Below the pieces are notes generated by a model, which saw nothing but the letters and a program-made list of their open reading frames with translations, ran no database searches and was not told where the DNA came from. Shown here piece after piece: positions 48,949 through 57,940 of a DNA stretch of 64,000 nt (positions are counted from its first letter, which is position 1; the number at the start of each line of letters is the position of its first letter). The position numbers and the translations under genes are program-made. Source of the stretch: Halobacteriovorax sp. DA5 (GTDB taxonomy: Bacteria; Bdellovibrionota; Bacteriovoracia; Bacteriovoracales; Bacteriovoracaceae); contig NZ_PPDJ01000001.1 of NCBI RefSeq assembly GCF_002903145.1, forward strand, positions 1 to 64,000, in the 5' to 3' direction.

Positions 48949-49205
48949 TCTTCGCTATTATCTTTTTTGTTTTGTTCTTCGTATTTTTTAATGTCATTTA
49001 GGTGATGCCACTTGGCCCAATAGGCACATCCACGAATAAGAAGGGCCCCGTAAAGAGCAATTCCTGTAAAGTGAAGCATTACACTTACTGTAGAGAGCAC
49101 ACCTGTGTTTTGAAGTAACCAGTAGATCCAATAGAGTAGAGCGATGTGAATGATGAAGATCACGACAAATTGGATTTTATAAGAGATTGATTTTCCTGCT
49201 AGCAT
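48945..49205 (-). CDS. Small membrane protein
   Basis: An 86-residue protein with two hydrophobic segments (IQFVVIFIIHIALLYWIYWLL; VSVMLHFTGIALYGALLI) and a charged C-terminal tail. The stop overlaps the following aminomutase start (ATGA). No family is recognised; a small inner-membrane protein of unknown function. Confidence 0.6.
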   Translation of the reverse strand: MLAGKSISYKIQFVVIFIIHIALLYWIYWLLQNTGVLSTVSVMLHFTGIALYGALLIRGCAYWAKWHHLNDIKKYEEQNKKDNSEE

Positions 49206-49220
49206 GGCGTCTTTATATAA

Positions 49221-50105
49221 CTACTTTGAGTCATTTTCAACATGCTCACGGATTTCTTGGATCTTTTTAATGGCAAAAGATTTGTAGATATCTGTAAGTA
49301 GGCAGTGAGCGTAGAGAACATCGCCGGCAGGCATTGGTAAAAGAGCAACAGGTTTTATTGGTCTAAATTTACCTTTGTATGTTCCACCCTTGTATTTGAT
49401 ATCAATAACTTCTTGTTTAGCGATATGTGCTTGAAGTTTTTGAATCGTTTCAGGGGCTTCTGCGATATTGGCCTTTCTAAAGTCTTGGATATTTAGAATT
49501 TCACCTTCTTTAAGTTGGCGATTTGACTTCACTTCATCCAGGGTTTTAGCAAAAACACGAAGACAGGCAATTGTATCATCAAGTGCACGGTGATGATTTT
49601 CAAGAGGAATATCAAAGTGTTTACACAATGAACTTAGTTTATGGTTCTCACTTCCTTTCACATATTTTCGAGAAAGTTTGCATGAGCAATAAACCTTAGC
49701 TTTATGTAATTCCATCTTAAGTTGGTGCATCGCAAAGACGATAAAGCCTATATCAAATTTTGCATTATGAGCCACAAGAGTGTGAGTTCCACTGAACTCA
49801 AGAAATTTTGGTAAGACCTCTTCAATTGAAGGAGAATCTTTGACCATCTCATCTGTGATACCATGGATTTTTGTTGTGAATTCAGGGATTGGATTTTTAG
49901 GTTTTACTAGGGACTCAAAAGTTTCTATTTTGTTCCCGATGACTTTAATAGCCGCAATTTCAATGATTTCGTCAACTAAAGGGGAAAGTCCTGAGGTCTC
50001 TAGATCGAGTGCTATAAGGCCTTCTGGGAAATACTTATTGATATTTTTAATTTCGCTCTGTGTAAAATTAATGATAATCCCTTTAAGTTGGCTTATAGAG
50101 GGCAA
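49221..50105 (-). CDS. DEDDh 3'-5' exonuclease (DnaQ-like)
   Basis: A 294-residue exonuclease. Motif I ALDLETSG (DxE) near 33-40, motif II HNAKFDIGF, and motif III HRALDDTIAC, the DEDDh set of DNA polymerase III epsilon and related proofreading or repair nucleases. The C-terminal 100 residues (about 195-294) form a second unknown domain (IDIKYKGGTYKGKFRPIKPVALLP), which resembles a WYL-like or BRCT-like module only vaguely. It could act in DNA repair or RNA turnover. Confidence 0.85.
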   Translation of the reverse strand: MPSISQLKGIIINFTQSEIKNINKYFPEGLIALDLETSGLSPLVDEIIEIAAIKVIGNKIETFESLVKPKNPIPEFTTKIHGITDEMVKDSPSIEEVLPKFLEFSGTHTLVAHNAKFDIGFIVFAMHQLKMELHKAKVYCSCKLSRKYVKGSENHKLSSLCKHFDIPLENHHRALDDTIACLRVFAKTLDEVKSNRQLKEGEILNIQDFRKANIAEAPETIQKLQAHIAKQEVIDIKYKGGTYKGKFRPIKPVALLPMPAGDVLYAHCLLTDIYKSFAIKKIQEIREHVENDSK

Positions 50106-50247
50106 TTACAACGATTTGTAAATATTAACGAATCGTAGCAATGTGTCATGCCAATTTTAAATAATTTTAGTACGTTGAAGAACCTTAAATCTTAACTTTT
50201 ATTACTGATTATGGGCCTTATGGTCAATAGTTTGAGGAAATATTTTT

Positions 50248-51636
50248 ATGAAGAAATTTGATGTTATTGTTATTGGTTCTGGGCCAGGTGGATATGTCGC
50301 CGCTATTCGTGCTGCCCAACTTGGAAAAAAGACTGCGATCGTTGAAAGTAAAGAACTAGGCGGTGTTTGTCTTAACCGTGGATGTATTCCAACAAAAGCG
50401 GTTCTTAAAGCAGCTCACAGTGTACACGAGCTTGCTGATATGAAAGATCTTGGTATTGATGTTGAACTTAAAGGTTTAAACGGTGGCCAAGCTGTTAAGC
50501 GTGCAAAGGGAATCTCTGCAAAGATTTCTGGTGGTGTTGCTTACCTAATGAAGAAAAATAAAATTGAAGTTTTTGAAGGTTATGGAAAGCTTCGTACAAA
50601 TACTCAAGTTGAAATTACTTCATCTCGTGGTCACACTGAAACAATTGAAGGAACAAATATCATCCTTGCAACTGGTGCTCACTACCGCTCATTTCCTGGA
50701 CTTGAGCATGATGGAAAAAGACTGATTGGTGCTTGGGAAGCAATTAAAATGGAAGAGCTTCCAAAGTCAATTGGGATCATCGGAGCTGGTGCTATCGGTG
50801 TTGAGTTTGCTTACTTCTGGAATGCATTTGGTGTTGATGTTCATATCTTTGAACTTCAAAAGAATCTTCTGCCAATCGAAGATGAAGAATCTTCAAAAGT
50901 AGTTGAGAAAGCATATAAGAAATACGGAATTAAAATGTCTCTTGGTGTTGAAAAAGTTTCAGCTAAGAACAATGGTAATGACGTAACAATCACTGAAGTA
51001 AAAGGTGGTAAGACTGTTGAGCATAAATTTGACATGGGTCTAATCGCTGTTGGTATGACAGGAAATATCGATGGTATCGGACTTGAGACTGTTGGTGTTC
51101 AAACTGATCGTGGGTTTGTTGTAGTTAATAATACTTACCAAACAAACGTACCAAATATTTACGCAATCGGTGACCTTGCTGGTCCACCTCTTTTAGCACA
51201 CGCAGCTTCTCACGAAGGTATTATTGCTGCTGAAGCGATTGCTGGTCTTCACCCACATCCACTAGATAAGATGAATGTTGCTGGTTGTACTTACTGTCAG
51301 CCACAAGTTGCATCTGTTGGTTACACAGAAAGAGCTCTTAAAGAACAAGGTATTAAATACTCAGTAGGTAAGGTTCCATTTACTGCAAATGGTAAGGCCA
51401 TGGCATCTAACGAAACAGAAGGGTTTGTTAAAACTCTTATGGGTGAAGATGGAGAAATGCTTGGTGCACACATTGTTGGTACTCATGCAACTGAACTAAT
51501 TCACGAGTATGTACTGTTCAGACAAATGGAAGGTGTTGATGAAGAAATGTTCGCAACGATTCACCCACACCCAACTTTAGGAGAATTCCTGGCTGAATCT
51601 GTGTTAAACGCTAAAGGTAGATCAATCAATTTTTAA
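50248..51636 (+). CDS. lpdA: Dihydrolipoamide dehydrogenase
   Basis: E3 subunit of 2-oxoacid dehydrogenase complexes; reoxidises dihydrolipoyl groups with NAD. The 462-residue protein shows FAD Rossmann motif VIGSGPGGYVAAIRAAQLG, redox-active disulfide GGVCLNRGCIPTK, NAD-binding GAGAIGVEFAYFW, and C-terminal catalytic His-Glu in HPHPTLGE. SD GAGGAA lies eight bases before the ATG. Transcribed with the E2 gene 20 bases downstream, an operon common in many bacteria. Confidence 0.96.
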   Translation: MKKFDVIVIGSGPGGYVAAIRAAQLGKKTAIVESKELGGVCLNRGCIPTKAVLKAAHSVHELADMKDLGIDVELKGLNGGQAVKRAKGISAKISGGVAYLMKKNKIEVFEGYGKLRTNTQVEITSSRGHTETIEGTNIILATGAHYRSFPGLEHDGKRLIGAWEAIKMEELPKSIGIIGAGAIGVEFAYFWNAFGVDVHIFELQKNLLPIEDEESSKVVEKAYKKYGIKMSLGVEKVSAKNNGNDVTITEVKGGKTVEHKFDMGLIAVGMTGNIDGIGLETVGVQTDRGFVVVNNTYQTNVPNIYAIGDLAGPPLLAHAASHEGIIAAEAIAGLHPHPLDKMNVAGCTYCQPQVASVGYTERALKEQGIKYSVGKVPFTANGKAMASNETEGFVKTLMGEDGEMLGAHIVGTHATELIHEYVLFRQMEGVDEEMFATIHPHPTLGEFLAESVLNAKGRSINF

Positions 51637-51655
51637 TTATATATAAGGACTGAAT

Positions 51656-53293
51656 ATGAAAAATGATATCGTAATGCCACAAATGGGTGAGTCTATTACA
51701 AACGGAACGATTACAAAGTGGCACAAGCAAGTTGGTGACACAATTGAAATCGATGAAATCCTATTAGAGATCTCGACTGATAAAGTTGAATCGGAAATTC
51801 CATCTCCATTCTCTGGAAAGATCGTTGAGATTCTTTTTGAAGAAGGTGAGACAATTGATGTTGGTGTAAAAATCGCAGCAATTGATGATGATGCAAATGC
51901 AGCTGTTTCAGCAGCACCTGCTGCGGCGGCTCCGGCTCCTGCAGCTCCAGCAGCAACTCCTGCTCCTGCGGCAGCGGCTTCTTCTTCAGATACTCTTGAA
52001 GACGTTGTTATGCCACAAATGGGAGAGTCAATTACTAACGGTACAATCACAAAGTGGCACAAGCAGCCAGGTGATATGATTGAAATCGATGAAATCCTTC
52101 TTGAGATTTCAACTGATAAAGTTGAATCAGAAATTCCATCACCATATGCAGGTCGTGTTGAACAAATTCTTTTTGAAGAAGGTGAGACAATTGATGTTGG
52201 TATTAAAATCGCAGCAATTGAAACTGATACTTCAAAAGCATTTGGTGCAGCGGCAGCTCCGGCGGCGGCAGTGGCAAGTACTCCAGCAGCACCAGCGGCA
52301 GTTGCAGCAGCTCCTGTAGTGGCAGCTTCTGTTCCAGCAGGACGTCGTTTCTACACTCCTCTTGTAAGAACTCTAGCAGCTAAGCATGGTGTTGATGTTA
52401 ATGAATTAGCACACCTTAAAGGAAGTGGAGCAGGCGGACGTGTAAACAAAGCTGACTTCATGAATTTCCTAAATAATAGAGGAGCAGCTCCTGCAGCAAC
52501 AACTTCAGCTCCTGCGGCAGCTCCTGCTCCAGTAGCAGCGGCACCTGCACCTAAGGCAGCAGCGCCAGCTTCTGTACCAGCTGCAACAAGCGGACGTGTT
52601 GAAGTTATTCCAATGGATAATATGAGAAAAGCAATCGCTAAGAATATGGTTGCTTCTAAAATGACTTCACCACACGTTAACTCGATTGATGAAGTTGATA
52701 TGACAAACCTATTTAAATTTAGAGAATCGTTCAAGAAACAATTCCAAAAAGAAGAAGGTTTCTCTCTAACTTATACTCACTTTATTCTTTATGCTCTAGT
52801 TCAAGCGCTTAAAGAATTCCCAACGGTTAATGCTTCAATTGATGGTGACAATATCATCATGAAAAAAGACATCAACCTTGGTTGTGCTGTAGCTGTTCCT
52901 GGTAACGGACTTGTTGTTCCTGTAATCAAAGGTGCAGATAACCTAAATATTAGAGGTATCGCTAGAAAGCTAGACGAGCTTGTTCAAAAGGCAAGAGCGA
53001 AGAAGCTTACTATGGATGATATGTCAGGTGGAACTTATACTTTCACAAATAATGGATCTTTCGGAATCCTTATTGCAACACCTGTTATCCTTCAACCACA
53101 ACTTGGTATTTTCTGTGTTGGTACAATGAAGAAGCGTCCAATTGTTACTGAAGATGACTCAATTGCAATTCGTCAGATGATGTATGCAACTCATACATAC
53201 GATCACAGACTGATTGATGGTGAAGTAGGATCGAAATTCCTAAGACACGTAATCAACACTCTTCAGACAACTGATTGGGCGGGATTATTTTAG
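51656..53293 (+). CDS. Dihydrolipoyl acyltransferase (E2) with two lipoyl domains
   Basis: A 545-residue E2 component. Two N-terminal lipoyl domains with modified Lys in STDKVESEIPSP (about 42 and 160); Ala/Pro linkers; a peripheral-subunit-binding domain (FYTPLVRTLAAKHGVDVNELAHLKGSGAGGRVNKADF); and a catalytic domain with THTYDHRLIDGEVGSKFL. The two lipoyl coding segments (51677-51890 and 52010-52220) are nearly the same at the DNA level, so duplication and gene conversion are likely. Domain pattern fits pyruvate, 2-oxoglutarate or branched-chain complexes; no E1 gene is nearby, so substrate is undecided. Confidence 0.92.
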   Translation: MKNDIVMPQMGESITNGTITKWHKQVGDTIEIDEILLEISTDKVESEIPSPFSGKIVEILFEEGETIDVGVKIAAIDDDANAAVSAAPAAAAPAPAAPAATPAPAAAASSSDTLEDVVMPQMGESITNGTITKWHKQPGDMIEIDEILLEISTDKVESEIPSPYAGRVEQILFEEGETIDVGIKIAAIETDTSKAFGAAAAPAAAVASTPAAPAAVAAAPVVAASVPAGRRFYTPLVRTLAAKHGVDVNELAHLKGSGAGGRVNKADFMNFLNNRGAAPAATTSAPAAAPAPVAAAPAPKAAAPASVPAATSGRVEVIPMDNMRKAIAKNMVASKMTSPHVNSIDEVDMTNLFKFRESFKKQFQKEEGFSLTYTHFILYALVQALKEFPTVNASIDGDNIIMKKDINLGCAVAVPGNGLVVPVIKGADNLNIRGIARKLDELVQKARAKKLTMDDMSGGTYTFTNNGSFGILIATPVILQPQLGIFCVGTMKKRPIVTEDDSIAIRQMMYATHTYDHRLIDGEVGSKFLRHVINTLQTTDWAGLF

Positions 53294-53317
53294 TAAATTA
53301 AAAAAATCAAAATAGAA

Positions 53318-53343
53318 AAGGCTACCATCGGTAGCCTTTTTTT
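53318..53343. terminator. Bidirectional terminator after the E2 gene
   Basis: AAAGGCTACC-ATC-GGTAGCCTTTTTT: a perfect 10-bp stem with A and T flanks between convergent genes at 53293 and 53342. Confidence 0.9.
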
Positions 53344-53914
53344 ATATTCTTGGTGCTGATTTTTGGTAACGTTCTCTATCTTTAAGACTTTCATAGAAGT
53401 TTTCTAAGGCGAGATGACCTTTCTTCCAGTTAAAAACATCTCGAAATGTCAGCCAATCAAGAACGCAAAGTAGCCAGTCTTTTTCCAGCTGATGAAGTCC
53501 ACCTTTATCAACTTTCTTTTCAAGTGAGTCTAGAATACTCTGCACTCTTTCGTACTGAACTTTAGAGAATTTAGACTCCCATTTTGTATCACATTCCCAG
53601 AGTTTTTGTTGAAACAGAATGATACATGAATCACAAAGCTCATCGATTAAACGAAGCGCTAATTTTGTATGTACATCTAATTGCTTTCCTTGTTTTTCGA
53701 GTAAGTATTCACAAATGATAGTTGAATCAAAGATTGATCCATCTTCTGTTTCTAGAATTGGGATTCTTCTTGCAGCATTATATTCACCAATTTTCTTTGC
53801 ACCATCTGGAGTAAGTGATCTCACTTGTTCAAGTTCATAAGGAATTCCAAGTTCTTCGAGTACGAGAATGACTTTTCTAACAAATGGTGATGTCGTTGAT
53901 CCAATTAGTTTCAT
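53342..53914 (-). CDS. Glutathione S-transferase-like protein
   Basis: A 190-residue GST-fold protein. N-terminal thioredoxin-like half MKLIGSTTSPFVRKVILVLEELGIPYEL...GEYNAARRIPILETEDGSIFDSTIICEYLLE includes the cis-Pro and Ser/Asp of a glutathione site; the rest is helical. GSTs of this short form (YibF-like) have no known substrate. It lies convergent with E2 across a terminator. Confidence 0.88.
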   Translation of the reverse strand: MKLIGSTTSPFVRKVILVLEELGIPYELEQVRSLTPDGAKKIGEYNAARRIPILETEDGSIFDSTIICEYLLEKQGKQLDVHTKLALRLIDELCDSCIILFQQKLWECDTKWESKFSKVQYERVQSILDSLEKKVDKGGLHQLEKDWLLCVLDWLTFRDVFNWKKGHLALENFYESLKDRERYQKSAPRI

Positions 53915-53922
53915 ACAGGCCC

Positions 53923-54537
53923 CTAGTTCAAATCATTATTGATTTTAATTTCTGGTTTATCTGTCTTGATTGTAACGTTAAATTGGCATTGATAGATATC
54001 TTTTTTCTTATTCTTTTCTAAGTAGCAATTTAAGTGTTTACCTTTCCTCACTTCGTAATTCTTGGCCCCTATTGTGTGATAGTCATCAGCAATTAAGTCG
54101 AGTTTTTGCCAAAATCTTTGGGCCAGGTTTCCATCAAACTTTATCTTTAATGTATTATTTTCAAAGCGAATCTTTGCCTTCCCATTTGTCCTCGATGTTT
54201 CTAAAAATTCACTGATAGCTCCTTTTCCAAAATCGGTATCACTATTATATGAAGATAATTCTCCTTCTCCTTTTCCATTTAGATAGAGATGACAGTGAAA
54301 TTTATGACTTGGTTCGCGCACGCAAAAAAAGTATTTGTGGTAGCGAAAGACGAGGCCATGGACGAGGTCAGCGTAGGTATTTTTAACAGGAAGACCTAAA
54401 AAAATTTCTCTTGCATACTTTGAGTCAACGACAGAGAACTCATTTACGTGGCTTGAGATTTCGATACCTGAGATTTCGGTAGCGAATGTTTTAAAGGTTA
54501 GAATAAGGGCAAACGATATCAGTAGGAGCTTCTTCAT
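53923..54537 (-). CDS. Exported hypothetical protein
   Basis: A 204-residue protein with a signal peptide (KKLLLISFALILTFKTFA, cleavage before TEIS). The mature part is beta-rich with Cys at about 73, 81, 171 and 180 and a KNTYADLVHGLVFRYHKYFFCVREP centre. No family is recognised. It lies eight bases from the GST-like gene and may share its transcript. Confidence 0.6.
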   Translation of the reverse strand: MKKLLLISFALILTFKTFATEISGIEISSHVNEFSVVDSKYAREIFLGLPVKNTYADLVHGLVFRYHKYFFCVREPSHKFHCHLYLNGKGEGELSSYNSDTDFGKGAISEFLETSRTNGKAKIRFENNTLKIKFDGNLAQRFWQKLDLIADDYHTIGAKNYEVRKGKHLNCYLEKNKKKDIYQCQFNVTIKTDKPEIKINNDLN

Positions 54538-54630
54538 AACTATGAACTATAGAATTCATCGAGATTGAAGTAAAACAAGTTCACAAAAGATTAACAAAGA
54601 AAACAATAGGCCAACAAACTAAATCACTAA

Positions 54631-55362
54631 CTACTTAGAAATAGTAATAAGGCTTCGATACATTTTATTCGCCTTGTGGGACTCTACATTCTTGCTAATC
54701 TCATTATACTTAGTACGATATAAATTTGAATTTCCTTCAGCAGTAAAATCTGATTCAAGTTTCTCAAGAAGTTCCTTGGCCTTATTATTAAAAATGAGGT
54801 CATCTTGAGTGAAGTCTTGAATTTCAAATTTATCTTTATACTTATTTGCAATGGCCTTACCAAGTCGTGTTTTGTGAAATGGTCGCTCTGATGTATAGGT
54901 GAGGACAAACTTTCCTTTTGGTTTTAAGCTATCCATAATCTTGTTTAAAGTGCGGTAGAGGTCATTGAGCATATAGAAACCATCTAGCGAGATAACAAGA
55001 TCAAATTCATTCTCTCCGAGCCATGTTGTTTCATAATTTGCTTCTTTATAATCATGATCACTTTCGACGAGATCAAATCCTTTTGCCTTAAGTTTGTATT
55101 TCTTTGCAAAGTAAGCCGTTAATTGTCCTGTTCCACAACCGATATCAAGAACTTTTTGATGGGGCTTAAAGTGAGAAGTTAGAGCAGAGAATTGCTTTTT
55201 TGATAGGTTATTTTGCATGAAGCATTCAATTCCATGCATCTCTTTACAATAAGTTAGATATGATTGTGATTCTTTTGCAAAACGGTAGTAATTCGTGAAG
55301 GCACGTTTAGCTTTGGCGTTGAATCCCTTTTGTGTAAGTAATTTTCTAATAAATTGAAACAT
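54631..55362 (-). CDS. Class I SAM-dependent methyltransferase
   Basis: A 243-residue methyltransferase. Motif I is VLDIGCGTGQLTAYF (about 71-85), with post-I acidic FDLVESD and motif IV-like FDLVISLDGFYML. The N-terminal 60 residues are basic and helical. Substrate unknown; related proteins modify small molecules or lipids. It stands alone with an AT-rich promoter region on its upstream side. Confidence 0.88.
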   Translation of the reverse strand: MFQFIRKLLTQKGFNAKAKRAFTNYYRFAKESQSYLTYCKEMHGIECFMQNNLSKKQFSALTSHFKPHQKVLDIGCGTGQLTAYFAKKYKLKAKGFDLVESDHDYKEANYETTWLGENEFDLVISLDGFYMLNDLYRTLNKIMDSLKPKGKFVLTYTSERPFHKTRLGKAIANKYKDKFEIQDFTQDDLIFNNKAKELLEKLESDFTAEGNSNLYRTKYNEISKNVESHKANKMYRSLITISK

Positions 55363-55482
55363 AGTTATTTATACTCCTATTTTCTTTAAAATTCTATCTT
55401 CATGAAATCTTAATCAATTAGAATTTGTGAGAACTTTAAATAAGTGTTTAAAATAGACTAAGAAGCCAAATAGGAGGTTCCT

Positions 55483-55617
55483 ATGATTAAGTTTTTAGTA
55501 TTTTTAGGATTACTTGTGACTTTAGCGAATGCTGCGGTAACGACGGTCTTTATTGACGGCCTCAATATTAAAGGCCGCCAAAAAGTTGAAAATATATTAG
55601 AAGTCTTTGATATCTGA
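55483..55617 (+). CDS. Small exported peptide (44 residues)
   Basis: ATG at 55483 follows a strong AGGAGG six bases upstream. The sequence begins IKFLVFLGLLVTLANA, a good Sec signal, leaving about 28 residues (AVTTVFIDGLNIKGRQKV...). It overlaps the end of the converging endonuclease gene by 21 bases. A terminator-like GGCC hairpin occurs within it. It could be a real small secreted peptide or the front end of a decayed gene. Confidence 0.5.
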   Translation: MIKFLVFLGLLVTLANAAVTTVFIDGLNIKGRQKVENILEVFDI

Positions 55618-56349
55618 AACTAGCTCTGGGAAGTCGATATAAGGATTTCTATTTCCTTGAATCTCTTCAATCTTGTTATTTCTTTCGATTTCATCGCTGT
55701 CCACTGGATCTTCTGCGTGCCATCTTCTTAGGTATTTTTCCATTCTACTATTAATCTTCGCTCCATAGCGAGTTGCAAAGTAGAACATTGCTCGAGCAAC
55801 ATTGCCCTTGTGCTCTGTTGGTGGTTCAAAATAATGTCCATCAGAATGAGAAGCAAAACAATCTCTCGTTGCAGCTTTTCCACCTTTTAGGTCAGCAAAG
55901 TCATTTGAGCTACGAACGCTATTGGCCTTAGAGTCAGTTGGGAATAAATGGTGAAGGTCACCTTTTTGAAGTTGTGAACTAAATCCGCCTGTAAATTTTG
56001 ACTGAGGCCATGTGTGCTCACAGTTAACAATTTGATGGTTAGGGATTTTCCCATCTCCAATTGGTCCGATATTAGGAGTACTTCCATTGAAAACTTTATT
56101 GCAGTAAACACCTTTTACATAAGGTTGGTTACTTTCATCATATTTTAAATGTAATTCGTTAAAAAGGTAGCGCTTAGCTTGAGAGTAGGAATTTTTTTTG
56201 TGATTTTGGCTGATAATTCTTTGTAATTCTGTTCTTAGGTTTTCATCTTGTAAAAGGTCATTTGCGACTTCTGCTTTAAATGATTCCGGATAATAGCCGG
56301 CAGTGGTCGTTAGTGCCAATAAGGCTGCTACTAAGAGTTTTAATTTCAA
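55597..56349 (-). CDS. Secreted endonuclease I (EndA-like)
   Basis: A 250-residue exported DNase/RNase. Signal LLVAALLALTTTAGYY, then the endonuclease I core: NCEHTWPQSKF, GDLHHLFPTDSKANSVR, and ARAMFYFATRYG. The catalytic His in HTWPQS and metal-binding Asn/His fit the beta-beta-alpha-metal fold. A second gene of the same kind is immediately upstream (56483). Predatory bacteria degrade prey DNA with such nucleases. Confidence 0.9.
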   Translation of the reverse strand: MKLKLLVAALLALTTTAGYYPESFKAEVANDLLQDENLRTELQRIISQNHKKNSYSQAKRYLFNELHLKYDESNQPYVKGVYCNKVFNGSTPNIGPIGDGKIPNHQIVNCEHTWPQSKFTGGFSSQLQKGDLHHLFPTDSKANSVRSSNDFADLKGGKAATRDCFASHSDGHYFEPPTEHKGNVARAMFYFATRYGAKINSRMEKYLRRWHAEDPVDSDEIERNNKIEEIQGNRNPYIDFPELVSDIKDF

Positions 56350-56482
56350 AATCTAATCCTTGATATTGTTGCTGTATATAAAAGCATCTCAAAGATGAAA
56401 GGTTTTGCAAAATAAAAAATGAAATAGAAAGGCCTTCTTAACAGAAGGCCAATATTAGTACTGAAATGGATTAGTCAAATAT

Positions 56483-57301
56483 TTAGAAATTATCGATTTT
56501 ATCAGCTAGGTTAGCGATGTCGATAAATGGATTTCTATTGTTTTGTACAGAATAGATAATTTCGTTTCTTTCTCTTTCTTCAGCGTCAACTGGATCAAGC
56601 TTATCCCACTCTCTAAGAACTTGCTCTTGGTGGTTTGAGATTGAAATATCATATCTTACTGAGAAGTAGAAAAGTGCTCTTGCAACATTTCCTTTGTGCT
56701 CAGCTGGTGGTTCGAAAGCACCGTTACCTTGAGTTTGTGAAGCTGTACAATCTTCATAATCAACTGGGAAACCATCTACATTATCAAATTCATAGTTACC
56801 TCTTACAGAGTTAGCTTTTGAATCAGTTGGGTATAGGTGGTGTAGATCTGATTTTTGAAGACCTTTGTCAAAACGACCAGTAAATTTTGATTGTGGCCAA
56901 GTGTGCTCGCAGTTAAGAACGTTTGGGCTAGGGATTTGTCCTGGACCCATAGAACGAGTTTGAACTCTTCTTAGTGTCTTTTGGCAATATACATCTTTAA
57001 TGTAGTAACCTTTATCATCTTCTTTTAAGTGGATTTTTCCGAAAAGTACTTTTCTAGCGCCTTTGTAACCTAGGCTTCTTTGGCTGTAACAACGACCTTT
57101 GTTCTTTGAATCACATCCAAGAACATCTTGAGAATTTGTTTCTTGGTGAGTTGTATTTAGAACTTCGAATAGGTAGCTCTTTAATTCTGCTCCACCTCTT
57201 GAAAGAACATCATTAGTTTCTTTCGGGTAGTAGTTATTTAATTCTGCAGCATTACTCGTAAGAGCGAAAAGTAGTGTTGATAGAACGATTGCGATTTTCA
57301 T
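56483..57301 (-). CDS. Secreted endonuclease I (EndA-like), second copy
   Basis: A 272-residue exported nuclease with signal AIVLSTLLFALTSNA. It shares with its neighbour NCEHTWPQSKF, SDLHHLYPTDSKANSVR and VARALFYFSVRYD, and has an extra Cys pair (VLGCDSKNKGRCYS) near residue 65, possibly a disulfide. A paralogue of 55597-56349, with longer N-terminus. Same strand and 133-base gap. Confidence 0.9.
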   Translation of the reverse strand: MKIAIVLSTLLFALTSNAAELNNYYPKETNDVLSRGGAELKSYLFEVLNTTHQETNSQDVLGCDSKNKGRCYSQRSLGYKGARKVLFGKIHLKEDDKGYYIKDVYCQKTLRRVQTRSMGPGQIPSPNVLNCEHTWPQSKFTGRFDKGLQKSDLHHLYPTDSKANSVRGNYEFDNVDGFPVDYEDCTASQTQGNGAFEPPAEHKGNVARALFYFSVRYDISISNHQEQVLREWDKLDPVDAEERERNEIIYSVQNNRNPFIDIANLADKIDNF

Positions 57302-57534
57302 CTAATCCCCTTTAGTGGTTTGTGTGTGTGAAGCTTTTATAGGACATAATTATTAAAATGGCTAATAGGAATCTTAAGTTTTTCTAATAATTTCTGTCAG
57401 GTAATCTAATTTCAATATTTAGACGCGCTGCTCTTAATGAAAGTTTAATAATACTATCGAAAAATCTGGATTTATTTAGTCGGGTTTTGTATAAGTCACC
57501 AAAGAAAATAACAACATTATTAGGGTAACTTAAT

Positions 57535-57939
57535 ATGAAATACATCTTAATTGCATCATTGCTTATATCTTCAAGTGTCTTTGCTTACACTAAGACAACT
57601 CTTAATTGTATTAAGAAGCTAACGTATGATCTTAATGTCGATAGTCGTGCGTTTAAAATTAATACTGATGAAGTAGATGCTGATATTGATTTCGAGGGGA
57701 GACCTCTTGATGAAGCGATTGCTATCATTAGGACAACTCTTGAATTAAATGGATGTAATAGTAATAACGCAATTAACTTTTCTAAAACACCATCTGGACG
57801 TGCAAAAAGCCGTTGTGTCGAACTTGTTCCAGGACAAGACTATTCAATGAGCTGTTATGTTGAATCAAATATGGGATTCTTCTTTGTAACAAAAGACCTT
57901 CAAACGGATGCGTTTGTTGTTTATTCTCGTTGGGACTAG
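57535..57939 (+). CDS. Exported hypothetical protein
   Basis: A 134-residue protein with signal ILIASLLISSSVFA and mature Cys at about 24, 74, 97 and 107, so probably two disulfides. No family is recognised. It ends one base from the convergent rarA gene. The AT-rich upstream region contains TATTAGGGTAAC as ribosome-binding context. Confidence 0.6.
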   Translation: MKYILIASLLISSSVFAYTKTTLNCIKKLTYDLNVDSRAFKINTDEVDADIDFEGRPLDEAIAIIRTTLELNGCNSNNAINFSKTPSGRAKSRCVELVPGQDYSMSCYVESNMGFFFVTKDLQTDAFVVYSRWD

Positions 57940-57940
57940 A

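Noticed and set aside
51677..52220. Repeat as mobile element within the E2 gene
   Set aside because: The two similar segments are tandem lipoyl domains, normal for this enzyme.
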